Assembly (NCBI GenBank): GCA_964019165.1
Contig: OZ025272.1
Coordinates: 12,720,031-12,784,030 of the forward strand
Reading direction: 5' to 3'
From: Mastigias papua
Taxonomy: Eukaryota > Cnidaria > Scyphozoa > Rhizostomeae > Mastigiidae
DNA: 64,000 nucleotides
In this document: positions 32,317 through 45,075 of the stretch, in pieces
Position numbering within the stretch: position 1 is the first letter of the stretch
Layout: every line of letters starts with the position of its first letter
Notes under the pieces: model-generated
Told to the model about the DNA's origin: nothing
Seen by the model: only the letters and a program-made list of their open reading frames with translations
Database searches by the model: none
Position numbers and translations under genes: made by a program

Positions 32317-35300
32317 ATGACTAGCGATGAAGCAAACGTCAATATCGTTTGTCCATCAGAAGATGAATTATTGAAGTACAAGCTGACAGCGACGACGCAA
32401 TGTCCCGTTTGCACCAAAGTTATAAAAAACCCAAGTGCGATGCGTATGCATATGGCACAGACTCACTCGGTAGGCACTGAAAATGTTCTACAATCATATA
32501 ATAAAGCATTCACCAGACTAAACAAGGCTGTTAAATCATTATATGCTTGTCCAGCATTTAATTGCAGTCGAACATACGGAACTGGACGATATTTCAAATG
32601 TCTGTCAACTTTGCGTGAGGTTTGTGATATATTTGTAGAGTTCAACGTTTGCAACTCATGCATTGCTAGCTTTCTGTGTAATCTCGAAATTGAAACAAAC
32701 GCCCTATTGTATGATTCATGAGGAAACATTGAATCCTTATCTTCCTGCATGGTATCATTGGCTTTGTGTGCATTGTTAGTCAGCTTTTCCCATTTATATG
32801 CTGTAATCCCTAAAATTTTTTAGTTTGCATTTATGGTAAGTAGAATATTGAATAGCAATTCCTAGTAATGTTTGACTGGTATCCACGTAATGAATGTGAG
32901 TTTTTGGCCTTCAGTAAGCAGTTTTCTATGGATATTTAGCAGGGTAACCTTAATGTTGGTAGCAACACATACCATCTCACCCCCCTGTTGTGGTATTGTT
33001 TGCCGTACATGGTTTTGAAATCATTTGTTTTTATGGCGTAATATCCCTGTGTTTTTGTTTTTAACTTGATTAGCTCTGATATTCATATTTTTCTCTGATT
33101 TTCATACTTAATCTACCATCATTAGATACAGTTACAGATACAATATACAGACAAATTCACTAAATATAATTACAGTACCCTACACTACATTAAACACACT
33201 ACAAAATTTAACAGTCGTTGACTAAGGAGGAGCTCTCTAAATAGGTTTACTAATTGAGAGAGAGAGCCCCCCCCCCCTATAAAATTGAAAGAAAAAAAAT
33301 ATAGTTAGAATTAATAACAAGAAACAAGAACCAGATTGCCCTCATACATTAGACGTAAGAGTGAATGAAATAGGATTTCAATTTGGACCGAAAAAGTTAG
33401 AGCTCTGCAAAATTTATGCTCCCACTTTCAGAATATTAAAAGTTAAGCTCTTATAAACAATTGAGCCAGTAATAACAAAGTAATTGATCTGCACTGTTAC
33501 TTAAAAGTAATGACCACATGATTTCTTAAATGGTTGATGATTAGGAATTTGAAGAGAAACCCTTAGAGAATCAGATAACTATACTGCTATGCTGCTTTTA
33601 TTTCCACAGCAAATTTTCAATGTGAAATCATCAGGTTTCACAATTATGCATGCCTTGGCCTTTTTATGTTTCTACAGTGGCAATAAACTATGGACTTTTT
33701 CACACCAAATTGTTTACAAATGGTTCATCAGCTGTAATTCTATGTAAATCTAATTTGCTGTAGCAAGTTTGGAATAGTGTAATTTCAAATGGAAAATTCA
33801 GTCATGTTGTATCTTGTCTTACAATCAGAGAACAGAATTTCTGCCATTGGACTGGTCTATTTTTATTTGCAGAATTTCACATCAAGTATGCAAAATTTGA
33901 ATGTCACTGACTAATTATGCATACAATGAATATGTTGTTTATAACTTGTCCAAAACACCAATTATCTCAGATTGTATTTGTCAGTTCTTGTCTGAATCTT
34001 ATATTGCTTGGAATATCATTGAACCATTTGATATAAAGTGATATGTTTTGATGCATTTAAGTATTGCATTGGAAAGCTGTATGCAAAGACAAAAGTTTAC
34101 ATCATGGGAATGAAATCTATGTTGGGAGTAGACATTCTTATTTGAATTTAGCTGAATATATGGAATCATATTTGCTCCTTTTGCCAGTTTTGTTACCCTA
34201 AGAGCTTGGCAAATATGTTGATACATCTAGATTACCTTTACATTGCTAAAATAGTATATTGCTCAAAGTTCTTATGTGGATATTCCCTCAAGATGTGCAT
34301 TAGCTATCATAGTTAATCAGTTACAGTGGCTTGTCTGGTTTGGGGCTTTCCCTAACTGCCCTATTCTGGTCTTGAGTGAAAAACCCAACTGTGCTTAGCT
34401 AAAGTAATAAACCATTTACAACAATTCTACACAAAGTCTCATGAGATTCCCAATAGAACCACATTTATGTTGGGAATTTTACCAGAGGTCTACGCTGTAT
34501 GTATTTTATAGTCAATTATTTTGTTTTATTAGGCAGGTGATTCAATACAGTACTTATTCAATTATCCACCCCTCATTTATCTGGACTTTGATTATCCAGT
34601 CTGTAGAAAATGTGAATAACCTTTGTGAAAATTTTTTGGCATTTTTGATAATATTTTGGGTGCATTTTTCTTGCTTTTTTTGAAAAAGATGAGATAAGAT
34701 TTATATTTTAAGAGTATTTAGTGTGTTAGTTTGTAATGTGTGCTTTTGAAATAAACTTGCACAAAACTAATCTTATTTATTTATGCTGGTTTCTGCCATT
34801 ATTAGTATATTTTATCCGGAATTTCGGATTATCCATCTGCATCTTGAAGTGTCATGTCCCAAGGAGACCAGATAATTGAATAAGTACTGTAGAGGTAAAT
34901 GGAAACCCGTATTTTCACTAATGCCAGAACTGTTTGTTTTTTACAATAAATTTATAGATAGCAATCTCAATTTTATTTAACAGCATCTACAATCATAGGA
35001 GATGTTTGTTTGGTGGAATTTTTGTTTAATTATTATTCCCAGTTGTTGCAAGATTTTGTATTATTGATTATTTGTATTATATGTCTTGTATGTATGTGAA
35101 TATGTACCTTCAAATATGATTTTTATTTGTTCTGTATCTGAGAATTTAATAAAACCCACTTCACTATCCTAGCATTACTTGTGCATGCATGCAGAGAAGA
35201 AGCATGTTTGTCACAAGTGTAAAGCAACATTTGGCAACCCAAAAAGGATGGAATTACACATGAAGACTTGCCAGACAATGTTTTACTGCTCATGTGGTAG

Positions 35301-38300
35301 TCCATTTAAAAGAAGAGATGCCCTGTTGGAGCATTCAGTGAAAAGTCAGCATAACCTACCAGAAGATATTAAAAATGAGCTGTTGGTTAGAAGTAGTGGA
35401 GCTCTAAGGGATAAAAGTATGCCAAGGTAATGCATATATTTTTTGCTAATGCAATCCTCTTGTTTGATGTTTGATGTAATTTTGTTTGATGTAGTTTTAG
35501 AGTGTGTTTTATTTCATTGGCTGTTAGCACATCATGCTTATTCACCTGAGCAACATGTGCTAAAATGCCCTCTCATTTTTCAGTTGTTTGTTATCTAATC
35601 TGAAATCTGAACTATCTTTCTGCAGCAACATATAGTTTTACTCATATGTTTTACTGTCTCCATTTCAAAAGACCTGTTGCTAGAAATGTAGATTTTAAAT
35701 TTGTACAAGGACACCCTTACCTTATATGAAGGATGGTGTCAAAACAAAACTTTAATGAAGTGACACCCTTCATATTTTTTGAAAAGTTTCAGAAGCACTC
35801 ATATCTTGTAGCAAACTGGTGAATCAATAATCTTTGGCTATGGTTGTAGTATTTGGAGGCACAGTTGTACTCTGATTAAACTAGAACACCATTCTATTAG
35901 TAGCATTACCATGAAAAAGTTAGAGGGCCTAACCCCTCTTTAAAAGGTAGGACCCCTTCTTCTATAACCCTGCATATTGTCTGTGAGTTTTTTTGGGGGG
36001 GGCACAGTCTATCTGAGAGTATTGAGTGTCAAATATCTGGGCAGCCAGGGGAGGCACTGTAGGTCTCTCCATAGGGCTCAATTACATTGAATTACATAAT
36101 TTGGATTTAATTCTGATAGGTATGAAGATAATGCCAACAAGTTTGAGTTCTCTATTTGTTTTTAAGAAGGTATCAAATAAAATTTTTGAAACTCCAGGAG
36201 GACCTTGCTGCCAAGACTACATTAAGTGCAAAAATTTAAGTTGGATTTAATTTTGGTGATGGGAGAGCACCAAAGGTTTTTCCCACTGAGATTTTTCACC
36301 ATCACAAGTGTAGAGGACCAATTTGTTTGGAGACTAGGAAAAATCGATTTCTTTCTTTTCATTCAAACATTTTCATTTTCATCACAACATTCATTTAAGC
36401 AATAGTTATATTACTTTGAAGGGTTAAAAAGACAGTAGTGTTCTTATCATTGCAAGAAGTGTGATCTTGTTATTATTGCGTGAAAAGGCGCAAAAATTCT
36501 GTACGCATACTGAAAGCTTTTTTCGTCTCATACTCGTCAGAATATGAAACGTCGGATAGCGAACAAAAGGTGAACCGAAATATATAGCCAGATGCGGTAC
36601 ACGTGGTAGGATGAATATTGCGTCTATTTGGCCCTATGATTGGCCAATTAGCACCTATCCACCATAATGATGGATAGGTGCTAATTTGCCAATGGTGGAT
36701 AGGTACTAATTGGTGGATAGATGCTAATTGCCCAATCATATAACCAAATTGACGCATTATCACGTGTACCGCATCTGGCTATATAGTCCAGTTCACCTTT
36801 CGGTCGTCATCTGACGTTTCAGATTCTGATGGGCATGGGACGAAAAGAGCTTTCAGTATGCTTAAAGAATTTTTCCGCTTTTTCGAGTTACGGTGAAGTT
36901 CTGCAGTACCGATAGACTTTTCACGGATTATGTTATTTTTAATCAACTGCGATCTTTCTTGAACCAGTATTATTGTTATGATTTTAATCATTAACATCAC
37001 GATCCCCACTTTCAACATTTATCATTACAATGTTTTCAGCATCATCATTTACTGTCCGATCCATTTTTCCGAGTCAAAACCTCCGTCTGAAGCAGGATTG
37101 CCTGATACATTGTAGTTTTGCTCGATAATTTTCATGAGTCTCTCAAGAATTCCCCCGGTTTCTGTGGAATACGTTTTTGATCATAATTCGCTGCACCAAG
37201 TGCAATTAGACCAGCAGCATTTTCTTTGTTGGGATTTAATTTTGGTGATGAGGTGACTCTGTAGATTCACATTGTAGGAATTGATTATGCTTTATTTGAA
37301 GAACTTGAACCAGGGACTCATTGACATATTTGATAATTACTGACTAACTATGCTATATGCTAAAAATACGCATGTTGTATTCTTTTTCTGTGAGGCTAAG
37401 CCAAATTCTAAAGATTTTTGTTTAAGTTGAAAGTACCGATGTTTTCTTGAGCCCCCGACATTTTTGCAAATTCCACCAAAATTTATCACCGAAATTTTCT
37501 CCACCGAATATTTTTCCACCGAAATTTTTTGCATTTAGTGTACCTCTTGGCCATTTGCCCACATTTCAACTGTCATTTGATTTGAGATTAAGTACTTATG
37601 TGCCTTTTGCATTCACATTATTGTATTTATTGATTGGTGCCTTTTTTATTGTTTCAAAAATTGTAGAAATGTAAATAGCATAAGACTGGCAGAGAATCAT
37701 GGCAACTCAGTAAACGATGCTGATATGGCACCAGTTGGTTCCTTGGTCATTGTGCCGCAAGGCATTCCAACAGGCCAGCATGTTAAATCAAATGCTTACT
37801 TGATTATTACAAATCCAAAGTCAGCCTTTGGAAAAACTGCACTAGGGAATGAAGGGCCGCAGTCAGACCTTGCTGGCGCTTTGAGGATATTACCAAAGTC
37901 AGATAACGAATCCATAAAGGAGGTTGATAATGGACATGAAAGCAAGGGAATTCAGGTTTTTGTTAGACATTTTGATCAGTCACCAGCATTAAATGAGTGT
38001 GTCCTTAGTAGTGCCAATGTGGTACCTCATAGTAAAACTGTCAGTTGTGGTAGTACATCTGTTGAGCCGGAATCAATTGCAAAAAGCTGTGCGGCAAAAA
38101 CTGAAATAGCCTCGAAGGTTACTCCTCGGTCAAGCGTAGACAAAGTCACCCATACTGCTGATACTGAAAAACTAGAAAGGCTGAACAGGGCTCTGAAGCA
38201 GTATAAGCCTATCAAGAAGAAATCACCATTTGATCCTGTCATATCAGATTGGCAGTGCATTGCTCCACCAAGAAAATACAGGAGAAAGAAAAAGAACTTT

Positions 38301-39647
38301 GACGATAAGAAAGTTGAGAGAGCATCGAGCGGTGATGATGTGTCCGTTACATCAATGCAACACTGCCTGAAGAAAGCCTCTAGTCTGGTAAAGAGCCTTC
38401 TGCCAAGAATCAGATCTCCAAGGCGAGTACCATCCCCAGACATGGAATTCGATAGTTCTTGTGTGAATATTGATCTAAGGTATAGAGATACTCGTGATAA
38501 ACCTGATGTTCCAGGTCAACAAAGAGCCGCAGAGGAAGTAGGGGTGAGCCCTTTACAGCGTTTGGCATCGTCATTTGTTGTGGCCGATGATGCTAAATCA
38601 GAGGCATCATTGAAAGAAAGCGTTAACCAGGATTCATTGGCTTCCTTAAAACAGCTGATTATGTCATCAACATCAACACGAGAATATAGGCAGCAGGAGA
38701 ACATTTTAACAGCGGGCGCTTCAAATTCTCAACAGCAATCCGCCCCCGCAGAATTTAGCTTAGAGAACTTGACTCCGGAGATACTTGGGTTTCTAAGGAC
38801 CTCAGTTGATCTAAGTGCTCAGAATAGGAATATTGTCATTCCAGCGACCAACGAAATGAATACTCAAGAAACCCAGACACCAGTTAACGCGGGCCATAGC
38901 CAGATATCTTTTGATGACGGTTACCCATTTCTCTGTCATTTTGATAACAATGACATTGAAACGCAAACGGAGAGCTTCAGCTCATTTCTTGCTGATGCAT
39001 TCACTCAAACAAACCAGCAGTATAGTAAATTATTGCCAGATAAACAATTCATCACATTAGATAAATCAGGAGAGCAACTCGAAGCCCCAGACAATTGGAT
39101 AAACAGCAACAACAATATCAGTAACCAGACTCAGACGGACAGCATCAATCAGCTGATCGCAGATGCTTTCACCCAAACGAGGCTTGGTATTGATAAAAAC
39201 GAGACGTCCAGATCGGGAACACATAATATAGCAGATAACCATACACAGACAAATTTATCGTTCGATAATTTTATGAAAAGTTTCAATTTTGGAGCAGAAG
39301 ATGACTCATTAGGCTCAAATCTAATGCCGGATTTCACTGACATGTGTACGCAGACGAATCCAGACCCGCGGTTTGATTTGCGTTTTGACGAGCTACCACC
39401 ACCTCTTTCGTCCCATGAACCACAGAGCAGGTCGCCCAACACACCTTTAAACCTGTCCTTAAATAGCTCACAGACGCAAACAGTTTTATCGTTTGATGAT
39501 ATGTTTGGCAATTCTTTTGGAGGCGAAGATGTTAGCATGAACGATAGCAGGGGAAATAACGCAGTTTATACGCAGACGTCAATAATAGATGATATATTTC
39601 CAAATGACAACTTCACTCAAACTCAATTCTCCGTGTACCCCAAATAG
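32317..39647 (+). CDS. ATMIN: ATMIN/ASCIZ-like zinc-finger transcription factor with TQT array
   Basis: ASCIZ/ATMIN activates the dynein light chain gene DYNLL1 and is itself bound by DYNLL1 through TQT motifs, a feedback sensor. Exons 32317-32619, 35173-35426 and 37667-39647 (TAG) join in phase to give 845 residues; human ATMIN has 823. Finger 1 uses C29, C32, H45, H50. Finger 2 uses C78, C83, H102, H107 and is completed exactly across the first splice junction (LRE|HYLCMH). Finger 3 is C114, C117, H130, C134, and finger 4 is C140, C142, H155, H161. The junction MHAEKKH matches vertebrate ATMIN. The long third exon is low-complexity and carries about ten TQT motifs in its last ~260 residues (ETQTPV, IETQTES, AFTQTN, NQTQTDS, HTQTNLSFD, SQTQTVLSFDD). 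The 32317 ATG follows several in-frame codons without ATG. Confidence 0.92.
34548..34889. mobile_element. pogo/Tigger-like MITE, 342 bp
   Basis: Begins CAGTACTTATTCAATTATC and ends with the exact inverse GATAATTGAATAAGTACTG; TA flanks both ends (34546-34547, 34890-34891). Inside, further TTATC-CCAG words (TTTATCTGGA, GATTATCCAG, TTATCCGGAA) recur. TA duplication, a CAGTA start and ATTATC-rich ends are known for pogo/Tigger elements. It lies in ATMIN intron 1. Confidence 0.83.
35427..36504. other. ATMIN intron 2, left part
   Basis: No element with clear boundaries was recognised. The reading frame at 36026-36250 has no homology and no splice support. Confidence 0.35.
36505..36861. mobile_element. 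Foldback (palindromic) repeat element in ATMIN intron 2
   Basis: Left arm 36505 to about 36660 starts GCATACTGAAAGCTTTTTTC. It is inverted at about 36717-36861, which ends GAAAAGAGCTTTCAGTATGC. Pairing includes ATATAGCCAGATGCGGTACA and CACGTG. The centre holds short repeats of GGTGGATAGGTGCTAATT. The outer flank at 36862-36930, read inverted, matches the flank of the hairpin at 14381-14432. A third partial copy lies at 47245-47385. Confidence 0.82.
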
Positions 39648-40309
39648 CAGGAGCTGGAGTTCTTGGTGAAATCGCACTATAGAGATTATGGATACTTTGG
39701 CTGCTTAGAAGGGCGTAGTACTATCCTTTACTTATATCTGTTAATGTGGTTCTTATTCCTTAAAATTGAAACTTCCTATTACAGTCGGTGCTAGCAATAG
39801 TAGACTAGGAGTTTCTTTGTTCATGCATTATTGAGTACTCCCGCGGCTGAAAATTTCGTTTATCAATATAAATGTTTAAAACACACCATACACCTTTCTA
39901 CTTGACTATGATTTGTTCTGAACAAGATGAAGGAAAGAGAAAAAAGAAAAATGGAACATTTCTATACCGCCAAGGAGCTATGTTTGTCTCCTTTAGGTTA
40001 AAAAGATGGTCTCTAAAAGTTTTACTTGATAGAATCCACCAAATAACAGCAATGTGAGCTATCCATAATACAGATGCTTTTAATTAACCATAATATGGAT
40101 ACTATGAGGGGAGAAAAAGCAACTCGTAGAAAACTATGATTTTGTATTATAGTGTAAATGCATGTTTCGGATCCAGCGAAGTTTCATCGTCAATATTAAA
40201 CGTACGCATGTTTACATCCCATTTACACTGTATCGGATTGCCTTTTGACCCGCTACAAAAGATGTAATCGAAAACAAACTTGATCGGCTATCTGACACAA
40301 CTTATCTAC

Positions 40310-40504
40310 CTGCTGTGAATGCGGAGCACTGTTGTGCCTGTAGGGATCATAATCTGTATTGGTATATGCGCCACCGCTTGGAGCAGTTTTTGTAGCGGAT
40401 CCAGAAAGGAAGTCCGATACGGCTTTGCCATAGTCTCCATTTTGAAATATAGATGAGATAGCACAGAGTGAAGTGCAGTTTGGTACTTTCGCCCTGGTAT
40501 TCAT
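40310..40504 (-). CDS. Candidate coding exon on the minus strand, unknown protein
   Basis: From ATG (40504) the minus strand is open for 65 codons to a CAG|GTAGAT donor at 40310. The peptide includes SIFQNGDYGKAVSDFLSGSA and AYTNTDYDPYRHNSAPHSQQ. The composition looks coding and not repeat-like. No following exon was identified; downstream on this strand lies the convergent ATMIN 3' end. It could be a first exon of an unrecognised or broken gene. I do not recognise the family. Confidence 0.25.
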
Positions 40505-40906
40505 CGGTTGCTTAAGCCAGTTGCGTTGGAAAGTTACAAATAAGAAATTAATTTTTGACATCATGTGGGACAATAAACATATTATAAATCCTTGCCTTTT
40601 GCGTTTTTTCTGGGTCAATTGTCGTATCAACTGTTAAAAAGTAAGGTCTCATTCTTGCGATGCAATAGAAATTTGTTGATTACATAATCGATCTTAAGTC
40701 TTTGTTTTGTTATAGTAAATTTCCATTATCGGGTGCTCTGTCTGTAAAATAGGTCAAGTTTTGCTTGAAATTTTGCCAAGTTCTCCTTGCTTGTTTGGAC
40801 TAATTTATCTTTGGCAGATGGTTGCGCTGCAATTGTACGTTGAAATATTAAATTAGTCTTCTCCGTTTGATTAAGCACTTTTAAGTCATATTTTCAGTCT
40901 GGGTCA

Positions 40907-42300
40907 ATGTTGTCTATGACTCATTCCTATAACTGTATACTTATTTCCTCATGCGAATTTTTAATTAACTCAATACTAAGGCCATTGCGTCTTTTCTGCC
41001 TTTTCATGGTCAATTCTTTATCAGGATCTGTTTCGAGTATCTTCAACGGTCCTGTTATGGACCAAGCGAGTGGACAGATATCAACGTGGGTGGTCATGAG
41101 GGTCCAAATTGTCTCAAACATGAAACTGTCACTCATTCTCTCTGGGTTTAGAGAGGGCTACGGTACCCAACATGCATCGATAAAAGTAACGGAAGAGTGG
41201 CGAAAACGTCTTGATTCCTCTGAAACATTAGGCACAATACTTATACAGTTACTTATTGATTTATCCACAAGGTATGAGTGGCTGCCTCACCATAACAAAC
41301 CTATTGGCGAGTGGATTTAATCTCAACTGTTTGTACCTTTTCTCAGGCTACCTTGAAAAACTCTCTCAAAAAATGAAAATGGTATCTTTCAAGAAGTCAT
41401 CAAGAATACTAACTGTTGTTATACCACAACGATCTGTACTAGGTCCTTTAATGTTTAATTTCTTCTTAAATGACTTATTTCTTCTAAGTCGTAAGGGATG
41501 AATTTGTTATATTCCCCATTATAATACAATTTGTGCTAGTTGCCAATGTCTAGATGCAGTATTGTATGATCTTGAAAGTGATCTCATTGCTGCACTAAGT
41601 GATTCAAGCAAAATGGTATGGTAGCAAACCCTAGAAATTCCCAACTACTGCTCCTCCTTGGCTTCAAAGGCGAGAGGGACCTTAGAATAAATGTTGAAAA
41701 GTGTGAAAATACGAATGAGCAATATGGTAAAAACCTCTAGGTTTTTTAGATTTATTGTAAATAGAAGTTTGAATGATATGTTAAAACATTGTACTCTACG
41801 GTCAACCAGAAAATCAACGCATTTAAACACCGAAATACTTAAATTTCAAGAGACCAAGCACAGAATATGTTTAATACCGCAGTGTTATCACACTACCATT
41901 ATGGCGTCTTGATTTGGAGTTTTGCAGTAAAATGGCCGACGATGAGATACACCGTGCGCAGTAATGTGCTTTGAGAGTAGTATAAGAAAATTAGGAGTCT
42001 GTTCTTGAAATATTGTTGATTGGAAGTGGCAATCATTGTATGCATGCCGGTAACCTCCAGTTCTTAGTAACAAAAGTTTATAACACCCTTCGCAATTTAA
42101 ATCCATCTTTTGTGTGTGTATTTCTTGAGCAATAGGAGGTAAACTATGATTTTCGAATCAAAAACTACTGTAAACTGCCAAAGACAAGGACAATTTTGGA
42201 GTAGATTGTTTATCGTTTAGAAGGGGCCTTCTTTGGAACTCCTTGGACGGCAAAATACTTAAGTCACCCTCCGTTGCCGCATTTAAGAATGATAATTAAT
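40907..42300 (+). mobile_element. Broken LINE copy A (reverse-transcriptase region to C-terminus)
   Basis: LSGFREGYGTQHASIKVTEE (about 41135-41200) and, after a frame change, VSFKKSSRILTVVIPQRSVL then GPLMFNFFLNDLF (about 41380-41480) are the RT domain of a CR1/L2-like element. Later pieces in several frames (about 41690-41910 and 42070-42300, such as NYDFRIKNYCKLPKTRTILE) fit the post-RT C-terminal part. The YADD-type catalytic box is not seen; that region is scrambled. Many stops and frameshifts show an old, dead copy. Confidence 0.7.
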
Positions 42301-42559
42301 ATGAACTTAACTGGTGAAAAGTGCAACTGCAAAAATATGCCGTTTCTTGTCGCGCAGTGTGAATTACAGTCAAGCTCGCGTAAATCGGATCTCTTCGGAG
42401 CAGTCAAAATAGTCCGACTTATGCGAAGTCCGACTGACACGTAAGTCGGGTATTTTCCGACTTAAACAAAAGGTATTAAGAGTGAATAAATGGAAATTGA
42501 TAAGTCACATCTTTCATGTCAAAAACGATAAACTCATCAAATCAAGCATTATACAACGG

Positions 42560-43175
42560 TATTTAATCAAAGTAGTCACTGATCGTGCTTGATGCAAACG
42601 TTCATAGTAAAGCCTGCTTCACACTTGTCGTAGCTGCCCATCAACGCCTCCAAGCCCGAGCATGCTTAATAATAAAAAGTGTAAAAATAAAAGATCACTT
42701 GCCTTGTTCCTGGTTGAATGTAGAAAATATTATCTATTATGACAGGAGCGTGATGGCCTACAAGATTATAAACAGACTGTCCTGAAAACCTTTCAGGTAA
42801 ATGCCTGCCCAGATCATGTGTTTTGTACGTACAATAAGAGAAATTCTCAGGATCTGCAGATCCCTAGATGCAGGACAGAATTATTCAAAAAGAATTTTCA
42901 TTATGCACCTTTGAAAGCCTTGAATTATACGCCTTCCAGAACTCGTCAGTTACCGACCTTAAATCGTTTTAGACAACAACTTAAAACGCATTTAAGGGGT
43001 AGACTCATGTTAAAACACGACTCCCTGGAACAACACCAGATTAGGAATTTAGGATTTTAGACTTTTTAGGTATATAGCATTTGACTCTTAGATTGTAAAT
43101 TAATGAGTAAGTTTTGTATTTTATTTGCTGAAGGATTTTTTCGTGTATAAATAATGTTAAATGAAATGAAAATGA
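42560..43175 (+). mobile_element. LINE copy B, 3' end with GAAAT-type tail
   Basis: Broken frames read LPCSWLNVENIIYYDRSVMA, YKIINRL and then RQLPTLNRFRQQLKTHLRGR, the usual C-terminus of a CR1-like RT ORF. A tail of AAATGAAATGAAAATGAAAT follows at about 43155-43178. The stretch just before it (42365-42480, AGTCAAGCTCGCGTAAATCG) may be the truncated end of another element. Confidence 0.62.
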
Positions 43176-43320
43176 AATGAACTCGCGTAAGAATCGGGGA
43201 AGTCGCCGAATATCCGCGTCTTACGTTCTTGCATTCAGTGTGTTCACTCTTGGCATGAAAGTCAACGACTTACGGCTATATCAAACGACTTAACAACTAC
43301 TAAAGCATCCCAGTACAGTG

Positions 43321-45075
43321 TTTCATTTCATTTTCATTTCATTTTCGAATTCTTTATGGAGGGGAGCCCTTCAACAGAAATGCTGGTTTTCAAGGGTCCC
43401 TTGATCTAAAAATACAATAATACTGTAGAGAAAAAATGTAAAAATCTAAGTACGAATGTTACTTTTAAAAACAAAGTTACAACTTTTTACTACTGTAGAA
43501 ATTAGGATTAAGAATTAAAAGTGAAATGTTCTTTTGAATAGCTAAATGTTCTGTTTGAAAGTGCCCAGGGAGACTGCTTGTTTGCAGTTGGATGAGAGGC
43601 TGTTCCGAAGTTTCACACCTCTAGATGAAAAGGATTTCTTGCCGTTTTCTGTGCTTTTTTGGTAACCTGAGATCAGTTGAGAAATTACATAGTCTATACG
43701 AAGTGCTTTGTGAATTTTTCCAAAAAAGACTACGTAAATATAGAGGAGCAAGTTCATTTAGGCTTTTAAAAACCATTGTTTTGGATTCAGTATCAGTTAG
43801 TTGGTTAATGGTTTTCCACCCAAATGCATCAATCAATTGATTATTTCTGTAAGTGCCGAAGCTATTGTTTGTTACAATTCTAGCACCCCTGTTCTGGTGC
43901 TTTTGCAAACGGTTAATCTGACTTGTACCTCCACAGCTCCACACAGAACAGCAATATCGGAAATGGGACTCTACAATGCTATTGTAGAAGCTTGTTAAGG
44001 CTGTGAAAGGTAAAATTTTTTAGCATATTTTAGAAGGCCAATCACGCTGGAAACCTTTGAAGACACAGCCCGGACCTGATCCTTCCAATCAAGGCTGTTA
44101 TCTAGCTTAACTCCAAGGTACCTAATTTTGCTCACAACTTCAAGCTCAGTTCCATGAATTTGTACTTGTGGATTCTGGTTCCACCTATCAAGGGTATTCC
44201 TTTTGGCTTTGGTAGACACCAACATTGACTGAGTTTTAAACACATTTAGGGACAACTTATTGCCTATCAATTAAATATCTAGGAGCGAAAGATCGTTTAT
44301 AGCCTCATTTAGCCGGGGATAAATCATTGGATTTAAAGTACAGACTCGTGTCATCAGCATACATGAAAGTGGTGGAATTTTTTAACGCTCTTGGCAAATC
44401 ATTAATATAGACAAGAAATAGCAGTGGACCAAGGAATGACCCTTGAGGCACTTCAACTTCAATATTTTCAATTTTTGAGTCGACTCCAGTTACTATGCAG
44501 TACTGCGCTCTGTTTGATAAATAGGACACAAACTATGCCAGTTCCCTGTGCAGAACGCCATAAGATTCCAGTTTCCTACTCAGAATTTGACGGTTGACTG
44601 TATCGAATGCCTTTTTCAGATCTCTAAAGACCATATCCACTAAATTCCCTGTATCCACCCCATTGTACGTGTCATCTGTGTTCGTAATTAAACTTGTTAG
44701 TCTTGTCACCACCTTTGAGAATTGGTGATACTCAGGCAATTTTCCAGTGGTCAGGAAATTGACTTGTTTCAAGTGAAGTGTTGAATAAATATACAAGAGA
44801 ATTTTCAATGAAGGGCATTGTCAGCTTGAGGAAGTAGCTGGAGATGCCGTCGTCGCCAAAGCTCTTTGATGTTTTGGGCTTACCAATTGCTTCTCTAATT
44901 TGTTGAACCTGTATTGATTTAAACGTAAACTTTTCAACATTGCCGTTTAGGAAGTAATCGCACAAAAGCTAAGGGTTATACTCACCGCCGATATTACTTG
45001 CTAAGTCTTTACCGATGGAGCAGAAAAAGCTATCCATAGATTGGGGTATTTCCTCTTTATTGGAAATAGTGTTTA
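43321..45075 (-). mobile_element. LINE copy C (minus strand), best-preserved RT region
   Basis: Read on the minus strand from 45075: KEEIPQSMDSFFCSIGKDLA, then SKSFGDDGISSYFLKL, DLKKAFDTVNRQILSRKLES, FVSYLSNRAQYCIVTGVDSK, VPQGSFLGPLLFLVYINDLP and the catalytic FMYADDTSLYF (about 44340-44370). The C-terminal part is GGTSQINRLQKHQNRGARIV to about 43620. The 3' end has a UTR with an inverted word pair and a (GAAAT)-type tail at 43321-43345. Separate frames and stops inactivate it; the 5' part with the endonuclease is missing. CR1/Rex-like class is inferred from motif order. Confidence 0.82.

Noticed and set aside
38027..39538. Minus-strand open frames opposite ATMIN exon 3
   Set aside because: Shadows of the real long exon on the plus strand.
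42365..42480. A MITE starting ACAGTCAAGCTCGCGTAAAT
   Set aside because: Only one end was found; the expected inverse end is absent, so a bounded element cannot be supported.
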